A stretch of DNA of 45,890 nucleotides. Origin: Bacteroidales bacterium UBA4360. GTDB lineage: Bacteria; Bacteroidota; Bacteroidia; Bacteroidales; UBA932. This document shows, piece by piece, positions 1 through 5,292 of this stretch. The number at the start of each line of letters is the position of its first letter. Within the stretch, counting starts at the first letter, position 1. Both the position numbers and the translations under genes were made by a program. A model generated the notes under the pieces. The model worked only from the letters and a program-made list of their open reading frames with translations. It was not told the origin of the DNA and did not search any database. The stretch is from the NCBI GenBank assembly GCA_002393945.1, contig DGSO01000004.1:1-45890 (forward strand), given 5' to 3'.

Positions 1-14
1 TTCAGGATAAGACA

Positions 15-56
15 AAACCACCGTTATCGGCCTCTGGTGAGCTGAAACGGTGGTTT
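15..56. repeat. 11-bp inverted repeat, hairpin
   Basis: Positions 15-25 (AAACCACCGTT) and 46-56 (AACGGTGGTTT) are perfectly complementary across a 20-base loop. There is no T-tract directly after either arm, so it is a poor intrinsic terminator. It lies at the window edge and may be the end of a larger element that cannot be seen here. Confidence 0.45.
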
Positions 57-94
57 GGATGTATCTGGAGGAACTGCCTATAGCATTATCATAT

Positions 95-344
95 GTCAGG
101 GAGGGGTACGGGGAGGTGGGGGCTGACGTCACTCCGTATGCTTTGTGCCCCGAGAAAGGGCTTTGCCTCCAAAAGCTACGTCCCTCCTCCGACTGAACAC
201 CCCCACAAGTCTTGACCCAACGACATCCTTCGAAAGACCACCCTCCCAAATGTTCGGCATCCGCTGACGCGGACCAGCCCTTCCTCCGGCACTCGCATTC
301 ACTGCGTTCCTATTCGCCCCCACCTCCCTGTACCCCTCCCTGAC
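95..344. repeat. 250-bp element with 29-bp terminal inverted repeats (MITE-like or invertible)
   Basis: The arm at 95-123 (starting GTCAGGGAGGGGTACG) is the reverse complement of 316-344 in 28 of 29 positions. The single difference is a transition that would still pair as G-U in RNA. The arms enclose 192 bp with no convincing gene; the 64-codon open frame at 129-323 has no recognisable product. No clear target-site duplication flanks the arms and no recombinase is in view. This fits a non-autonomous mobile element, an interspersed repeat, or an invertible segment; the sequence does not decide between them. Confidence 0.6.
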
Positions 345-357
345 GGAGAAGACAAAG

Positions 358-708
358 TCAGGTGAAGTATGGCTTTTCGGCTAGTTGGAGGCCCATTTCG
401 TGGAGTTTGTGTTCGATTTCGTCGATGGTCTTCTTGCCGCAGTGCCGTGTGATGAGGAGGTCTTCCCTTGAGTGGGTAATCAGTTCCAGGACGGTGTGGA
501 TGTATCTTTCTCTGAACAGGTAGTTTGCACGTTTTGATAGACCCAGGGATTCTACGTCAATAAGTTCCACTGGCATGACCGCGCGGGCCCTGTCGATAAC
601 AGCCTGTCGCTCCTCTTCATAAGTCTCATGATGCCGCTCCGGAATATAGCGCCTGCGCCGTTCCTCTATCTGCTCAATGGCAATCTCGCTTGCGGAAAGT
701 TCCTTCAT
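358..708 (-). CDS. stand-alone RNA polymerase alpha-CTD-like (helix-hairpin-helix) protein
   Basis: A 116-residue protein. Residues about 1-48 are highly charged and probably helical. Residues about 50-110 match the C-terminal domain of the RNA polymerase alpha subunit: the pattern LGLSKRANYL, then IHTVLEL, then DLL, then CGKKTIDEIEHKL. The arginine of SKRAN and the GKK motif correspond to the positions that contact DNA in true alpha-CTD. There is no alpha N-terminal assembly domain, so it cannot be a second alpha subunit. It is the last gene of a three-gene unit, 19 bp after the DUF262-HNH nuclease on the same strand, so cotranscription is likely. It may be a small DNA-binding or regulatory protein, or may target or mimic RNA polymerase; the function is inference, the fold assignment is strong. 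Confidence 0.85.
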   Translation of the reverse strand: MKELSASEIAIEQIEERRRRYIPERHHETYEEERQAVIDRARAVMPVELIDVESLGLSKRANYLFRERYIHTVLELITHSREDLLITRHCGKKTIDEIEHKLHEMGLQLAEKPYFT

Positions 709-727
709 GGGAAATCTGATTAGTGAA

Positions 728-1870
728 CTACTTTCCGGATTTACGGCGGTTGCAGTCGCGGCAGAGGAGCTGGCAGTTTTCGATGACGGTGTGGCCGCCT
801 TTCGACCAGGGCGTTATGTGGTCGGCTTCCATTTCGTCAAGTTCCCAAACCTTGTCTTTCCCGTGGGGACAGTCAGGATTGGCGCAGTGGTGCTTCTGCC
901 TTTCGTATACCGTAATCTTGGTGTTGTCGTCGAACGCTCGGATAGAAAGATACTTCTCGTCCTTGGTTAAGAGGTATTGCCAGATTCCCGGTTTTTTCTG
1001 GACGTCTGAATCCCTGAGCATCCTTGCTACTTCTTCTTCCAGACCGGTAGGGGAGAGGCTGTCATTCTTGTGTTCATTGTACAGGATACCCCAGGGGAGT
1101 CCCTTCATCTGCTTACGGTAGTTGGGAAAGACTTTCTGGATCCAATGGATGATATCCTGGAAATAGCCCCAGAGGTCGTCGCAGTTGCTGTCGTGTTGAT
1201 GGAGAGCCATGTACTCTGCAATGGGATCTTTCTCAACTCCTCCCTTGAGGCCGTCACGGCTGGCTATCCACTCCAGTACAGTCTCCAGGAGTTCCTGGCG
1301 GATGGGGTTGCCTGAGACGTATTCTCCGCCCAGTTTCGATGCTACGCAGGACGACTTGCTGAACTTCTTTTTGGCATCGGCAAGCCATGGACCGTAATAT
1401 GCGGCGTTCCTGAGTTCCTGATCGGTGAGCTTCATGCCGGCGATGTTTATTATGCGGAACCACTTCAGAATCTCTTCAGGAGTTCCTTCGCATATATATA
1501 CTTGGAGCTCGTAATTCAGGAAAGTGTCTTTCTGGGTTTGCGTGAGGTTGGCCCAACCGCGGAGCGAACCGTCAACGACGTGCATGAACTCTCCAGCATG
1601 ATAAGAACAGAGAGAAATGGTACGCTGCTGACCGTCCAGAACCTCAAAAGTTCCGTCTGCATTCTTCACCCAGTACATTACATTCAACGGGAAGCCGGCA
1701 AAGATAGTGTCGATTACGGCATTCCTTTCCTTTTCGCCATAGATGAATTCACGCTGATAGGCGGGACGGATATTAAGTTTTCCGCCATAGCCGGAGACTC
1801 CCTTTTCATCGGAATCCACGTAATCTGCCACTACGTCGGCGATTTTGATTGTATGAAGGTTGATTATCAT
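728..1870 (-). CDS. DUF262 / HNH endonuclease (GmrSD-like)
   Basis: A 380-residue protein. The N-terminal part carries the DUF262 (ParB/Srx-like) signature: RPAYQREF at 35-42 and the hallmark EVLDGQQR at 76-83. In GmrD/SspE-type proteins this domain binds or hydrolyses nucleotide. The C-terminal 60 residues form a classical HNH nuclease: CANPDC at about 329-334, EADHITPW, GG..VIENCQLLC and a final CRDCNRRK, i.e. a zinc-holding pair of CxxC-type motifs around the catalytic histidine. Related proteins act as phage-restriction nucleases, often dependent on DNA modification. The start overlaps the stop of the upstream methyltransferase by 4 bp, so the two are translationally coupled. The most likely role is the nuclease of a restriction-modification-like pair; specificity is unknown. 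Confidence 0.88.
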   Translation of the reverse strand: MIINLHTIKIADVVADYVDSDEKGVSGYGGKLNIRPAYQREFIYGEKERNAVIDTIFAGFPLNVMYWVKNADGTFEVLDGQQRTISLCSYHAGEFMHVVDGSLRGWANLTQTQKDTFLNYELQVYICEGTPEEILKWFRIINIAGMKLTDQELRNAAYYGPWLADAKKKFSKSSCVASKLGGEYVSGNPIRQELLETVLEWIASRDGLKGGVEKDPIAEYMALHQHDSNCDDLWGYFQDIIHWIQKVFPNYRKQMKGLPWGILYNEHKNDSLSPTGLEEEVARMLRDSDVQKKPGIWQYLLTKDEKYLSIRAFDDNTKITVYERQKHHCANPDCPHGKDKVWELDEMEADHITPWSKGGHTVIENCQLLCRDCNRRKSGK

Positions 1871-3024
1871 ATGATTGGCTTTTGAGGGTGTTTGTTACAA
1901 ATAAGAATTCTGCTGTATAACTGCGTATAATACTTTCCATCAACCTCATAATAAACTTTGTCTATGAGTGGCCGCACCAATTCAAGAACGGCACCATCGT
2001 TCAGTTTGGTGACTTCTTGTACAGTCCCGTTGGAGTTATGCTGGATTTGTTTCGGATAAAACTTATTATGCAAAGGCGTGTCAAACCACGGACGTGTAAT
2101 GCCGAGAATAGAGAATTGTTCTGGATTGTACTTATCAAGGAAGGTAATGGGAACACCCATTACACCATCATAGTCAAGTGGAATATCGGATGTTTTAGAG
2201 ACTTCTATAGCGTCATAGTTGTCATATCTAGGATAGGTTGTTGGTGAGAATGACTTGTACAGATCCAGATTCTCGTGTCGTCTGCTAAAATCCAAGTTGG
2301 TGAACCATACAACGCCGGAAACGCGAATCATTCCCTCCCTGTGATCACCTGCAGTAGCTGTGTCTTCATAGGTTGAATAGAAATGTGCAGCGCCTCCCTT
2401 AAACCCGAATCCGAGCCAAATCTTATTGTCTTTAATGAGTGGGAAGATTTCCTTATATCCAATAGCGCCCTGATGACCGATGATAAGGAATTTCTTATCG
2501 TATTGGATTAGTTGTGCGACGTACTCTCTGAATAGCGAGAAAGGTGGATTAGTCACCACGATATCTGCCTCCTTCAACAGCTCGACGCACTGATGGCTTC
2601 GGAAGTCGCCGGGTTTGTATTCATCGTCGCTTACAAGTACTTCCGGCGGAAACTTCTTAAGGTAAATTCGAATGTCTTGATCATCTACAGCGCCGTCGCC
2701 ATTATAGTCTTCAATTGGCCGGTCTATAATAATCTTCCGGGCATTTGACTCGCCTTCTTCACCGTCGAAGTTTATTTCTGTACCAGCTACGGAAGAGCCG
2801 TCGTAGCTTGTCGCAATGAGCTTTTTCAATCCCAGTGCATTGAAATTCATTGCGAAGTATTTGAAGAACCAGGATTCGTACGGGTCGTCGCAGTTGCAGT
2901 AGACTACCTTCCCGGCGAAGTGTGGTTTATAGTGCTTCAGCTCATTTTCGATGTCAACGCGTTGAGTATAGAATTCATCTTTCTTGTTGGCCTTTGCTGC
3001 AGCCAGGTTTTTATTTCCAGCCAT
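1867..3024 (-). CDS. EcoRI-family adenine-specific DNA methyltransferase
   Basis: A 385-residue protein close to EcoRI-type methylases in length and layout. The N-terminus (AAKANKKDEFYTQ then DIENEL) matches the EcoRI methylase start, which fixes the initiation codon. CNCDDPYESWFFKYF at about 43-57 is the SAM-binding region and VVTNPPFSLF at 156-165 contains the amino-methyltransferase motif IV (NPPF). It should transfer methyl groups to the N6 of adenine; EcoRI itself modifies GAATTC, but site specificity here is not predictable. It is followed by the DUF262-HNH gene with a 4-bp overlap. An acidic stretch with DYNGDGAVDDQD (about 107-117) resembles a calcium-binding loop and seems to be an insertion. 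No EcoRI-like endonuclease gene is present; the HNH protein takes its place. Confidence 0.92.
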   Translation of the reverse strand: MAGNKNLAAAKANKKDEFYTQRVDIENELKHYKPHFAGKVVYCNCDDPYESWFFKYFAMNFNALGLKKLIATSYDGSSVAGTEINFDGEEGESNARKIIIDRPIEDYNGDGAVDDQDIRIYLKKFPPEVLVSDDEYKPGDFRSHQCVELLKEADIVVTNPPFSLFREYVAQLIQYDKKFLIIGHQGAIGYKEIFPLIKDNKIWLGFGFKGGAAHFYSTYEDTATAGDHREGMIRVSGVVWFTNLDFSRRHENLDLYKSFSPTTYPRYDNYDAIEVSKTSDIPLDYDGVMGVPITFLDKYNPEQFSILGITRPWFDTPLHNKFYPKQIQHNSNGTVQEVTKLNDGAVLELVRPLIDKVYYEVDGKYYTQLYSRILICNKHPQKPII

Positions 3025-3185
3025 TTTGACGATAAATTTGATTCGAGGAGACTGATCGAATCGCAGGATTTATCCGTTCGCTGGAAATCGTTGAGAGGTA
3101 TTTCGAGTACGGCTATGCCCAGGAGATGGAAAGCATGCTTCTCCATTTCCTGCCATGTGGGGGCTGAGAGACCCCCGGAAAAGGT

Positions 3186-3243
3186 CTGGGTGTCCATCCT
3201 GCGCTTTCATGCGCACTTGCACTTATCCTTAACGGACACCCAG
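3186..3243. repeat. large nested inverted repeat
   Basis: Positions 3186-3195 (CTGGGTGTCC) pair perfectly with 3234-3243 (GGACACCCAG). Inside, TGCGC at 3199-3203 pairs with GCGCA at 3210-3214. A further AGACC/GGTCT pair lies just to the left. It sits immediately downstream (minus strand) of the small-RNA terminator and about 160 bp upstream of the methyltransferase start, so it could be a leader structure or part of an interspersed repeat. Confidence 0.5.
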
Positions 3244-3248
3244 GGCAC

Positions 3249-3395
3249 AAAAAAGGCGCAGACTTGTGTCTACGCCCTGAGGCCCTAGGAAGCCCGTAAC
3301 ACTAGACAAGTCAAGCCCGCGCCAAAGCACAGGCATTTACCGACTTATCCGGTGTGTTGCTTTGAAATTTCCTAGGTTTCAGGGCCAACCGAATA
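3249..3395 (-). ncRNA. structured small RNA candidate with intrinsic terminator (possibly 6S-like)
   Basis: Read on the minus strand, a closing stem is formed by 3369-3376 (CCTAGGAA as RNA sense) with 3284-3291 (8 bp perfect). It is extended by a CCCTGA/TCAGGG pairing further out (3379-3384 with 3275-3280). Inside are CAAAGCA/TGCTTTG and an ACCG/CGGT hairpin. The 3' end is a hairpin (3255-3276, GGCGTAGAC/GTCTGCGCC, ACAA loop) followed by six U. The one imperfect pair is G-U on the minus strand but C-A on the plus strand, which supports minus-strand transcription. A promoter-like TA-N3-TTTG (3401-3409) with TTG about 20 bases upstream places the start near 3395. A long stem with internal bubble and about 150 nt length resemble 6S RNA, possibly the 6S-Flavo class; the identity is inference. 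Confidence 0.6.
3255..3276 (-). terminator. intrinsic terminator of the small RNA
   Basis: A nine-pair stem with a four-base ACAA loop is followed on the minus strand by TTTTTT (3254-3249). It would separate the small RNA from the downstream methyltransferase cassette. Confidence 0.8.
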
Positions 3396-3840
3396 AATAG
3401 CAAATGCTAATTAGTATTTAATATTTGTGCAATTACTTTTGCATCGCAAACATACAAATATTTACTCAAAAAGACAAGAGGATGCATCGGACGCGGACGG
3501 GAAGTTCAGGGCTTTAAAAGGACCAAGTACAAAACCGTGTGTTTGAATTTGGCCGCGTTGTCGGCCACATTTGACCATGTGCAACTGCTATAAGGACATT
3601 GCTCAATGCTTTATGGCCGTTTTTCGCAGTTTCCTTATAATCAGTCAGTTACTGAAATCCCCTGCGTTATATTACGCAGGGGATTTCTATAAAGTACTAA
3701 GTAGCAGGCGTTTGCAAAAAACGCCCATTGAATCACAGAGAAGCAACGGCCGGCGCTAAAGCATGCTTTGGGCAACGCAGGGGCGAAAACGTGCTTTAAC
3801 GGAGCTTTTGTCGTAGCCGGAATAGGCCTTCTCCTCATCC
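3396..3840. other. gene-free stretch with hairpins
   Basis: No convincing gene. It contains a 14-bp perfect hairpin at 3654-3687 (GAAATCCCCTGCGT and its complement around TATATT) without a clear U-tract. It also has a 12-bp palindrome AAAGCATGCTTT at 3758-3769 and a GGCCG/CGGCC hairpin at about 3551-3566. Several short pieces (ACGCAGGGG, TGCTTTA) recur between 3674 and 3800. This suggests remnants of repeats between the accessory cassette on the left and the stable genes on the right. Confidence 0.45.
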
Positions 3841-3876
3841 TTGAGGCTTTTTATCGGTTTAATACAGAATAATTTA

Positions 3877-3884
3877 TATATTTG
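3877..3884 (+). promoter_or_regulatory. -7 box TATATTTG for the 3901 gene
   Basis: A perfect match to the Bacteroidota TAnnTTTG element, 16 bases before the ATG at 3901. It lies inside any longer reading of the gene from 3841, so it supports the later start. Confidence 0.7.
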
Positions 3885-3900
3885 CACAAAATGCATTGAT

Positions 3901-4179
3901 ATGAAAACAGTTGAAGTACTTGGGGCGAAGACGAGGGCGGAACTGGTGGAAAAAACACGGGCTGCACTCGGGGAGTGCAACCTGTGTACGGATAAAGTTG
4001 TGATGGAGTTCCCGGAAGGGATGTGGGGGGATGAGTTCAGAGATCTTGTGAGAGCGGATCTCATGCCTGCAATTGAGGCGAACCTTGAGAGGCACGGGGG
4101 TTACATGTGTGATGCTGAGAATTTCTCCATCACCGGGCAGGAATACCTTCCCATCTATTCCCGTTTCGGAATCAAGTAG
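3901..4179 (+). CDS. small hypothetical protein
   Basis: A 92-residue soluble protein starting MKTVEVLGAKTRAELVEK. I do not recognise a family. It has a CNLC pair near residue 27-30, an acidic middle (EFPEGMWGDEFRDLV) and another cysteine near residue 70. The ATG at 3901 is preferred to one at 3841 because a -7 box lies between them. The stop touches the stop of the Sel1-repeat gene on the opposite strand with no gap. A short conserved cytoplasmic protein is the most that can be said. Confidence 0.65.
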   Translation: MKTVEVLGAKTRAELVEKTRAALGECNLCTDKVVMEFPEGMWGDEFRDLVRADLMPAIEANLERHGGYMCDAENFSITGQEYLPIYSRFGIK

Positions 4180-5292
4180 CTATTTGCAGAGTGCGTCTAT
4201 GGCCTTTTGGGCTTCTTCCTTGGAGGAGAAGCTGAAGGGGTTGTATCTGATGTCTTCCATGCAGATTACCATGGCGCCAAGGAGGCTGGCCATGCCGTCG
4301 TACCATTGGGAGGCATGCCAGTTGGGCTTGAGGTAGCTTTTGCGGAAGCCGTCCTTGTCCAGCTGGCCAAGCAGCGTACCGGGGAGCTTCAAGGCTTTGG
4401 AGACCTTGCGGAACTTCTCGCAGCGCATATCGTCGCAGCTGTCGGCACCGATGAGGGCGGGGAGGCTGCGCCAGTCGGAGGCATCGGCACGGACAATACG
4501 GAAACTGCCGTCCGTGGCGGCGATGATGACGTACTTCTCGCCAACGTCGGGATAGCCAGGGTGGGCGGCTTCGGTCTCGTCGTCGTGGGCCTGGTATTCG
4601 TCGTCATCGTCTTCATCTTCGGGGAAGAAGGCCTTTGCCCAGCTGTAATCCATACTTTTCCAACTGTCCTCTCCCACCTCTTCTTCCTTCTCCTCGTCAA
4701 CCATTTGCTGCATTAGTTCGCTGCCCATGTCAAGGCCCTTTTCGCGCCATTCCCAGGCCTTGTCCTCATCGCCTTCATATGAGAAATACTGGTACAGGAC
4801 AGCGCAGGCATCGGCATTGGGCTCTTCAGGGTCGTTTACCAGGGATTCAAGGCCTTGGACCGTTGATTCATCGGCCTTGTCATTGTCTACTTGCCATACG
4901 TAATAGTGAAGGGCACATGCTTTATCTCCACGGTCAAGTCCTTCTTTCCATATCGTAGCTGCCTTGTTCTCATCGGCAGGTGTGCCCCAGCCGTTGAAAT
5001 AACACATCCCCAGCTCTTCAAGGATGCTCCTGTCGCCGCCCAGATAGGCGTTCAAGAGTGGCTCAAAGGCCTTTTCTGCATTCTTTTCCAGGCCGTCCCA
5101 TCCGTTATAAAGGCACTTGCCGGAATATGCGCAGGCCATAACGTACTGCTCTTTGCAGTCTTTCGGACAGCCTTCTTCGAGATAGACTTTGATAATGCTT
5201 TGGGCGAATTCGTACTCATTATCCGGCTGTTCCCCAGCCGCCTTGATAAGCTCGCCTATGCGGTCAAAAGCTTTGCTCATATACCCGGACAT
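4180..5292 (-). CDS. Sel1-repeat (TPR-like) protein
   Basis: About 370 residues from the ATG at 5292. The N-terminal half has Sel1-type helical repeats, clearest at AEKAFEPLLNAYLGG then LGMCYFNGWG and KAATIWKEGLDRGD. A strongly acidic linker (EDEDDDDEYQAHDDETE) follows. The C-terminal 120 residues form a separate alpha/beta domain that may be related to DUF3846 (weak impression only). No signal peptide is visible. The start codon overlaps the stop of the upstream secreted protein as TAATG, pointing to translational coupling; a second ATG at 5280 is also possible. Sel1 proteins usually scaffold protein complexes; the partner here is not known. Confidence 0.8.
   Translation of the reverse strand: MSGYMSKAFDRIGELIKAAGEQPDNEYEFAQSIIKVYLEEGCPKDCKEQYVMACAYSGKCLYNGWDGLEKNAEKAFEPLLNAYLGGDRSILEELGMCYFNGWGTPADENKAATIWKEGLDRGDKACALHYYVWQVDNDKADESTVQGLESLVNDPEEPNADACAVLYQYFSYEGDEDKAWEWREKGLDMGSELMQQMVDEEKEEEVGEDSWKSMDYSWAKAFFPEDEDDDDEYQAHDDETEAAHPGYPDVGEKYVIIAATDGSFRIVRADASDWRSLPALIGADSCDDMRCEKFRKVSKALKLPGTLLGQLDKDGFRKSYLKPNWHASQWYDGMASLLGAMVICMEDIRYNPFSFSSKEEAQKAIDALCK

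Noticed and set aside
129..323. 64-codon open frame inside the 250-bp inverted-repeat element
   Set aside because: No recognisable family, Arg/Gly-rich composition, and its position between terminal repeats suggest repeat DNA rather than a gene.
1867..3024. Use of GAATTC frequency as evidence for EcoRI specificity
   Set aside because: GAATTC occurs many times across the window, so there is no visible avoidance, and the site specificity of this methylase cannot be read from its sequence.
2937..3197. 86-codon open frame overlapping the methylase start on the same strand
   Set aside because: It overlaps the methylase by 88 bp, its upstream part lies in the inverted-repeat region, and I recognise no family. 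The GC-ending codons between 3035 and 3143 are suggestive, so a repeat-encoded or remnant peptide is not excluded.
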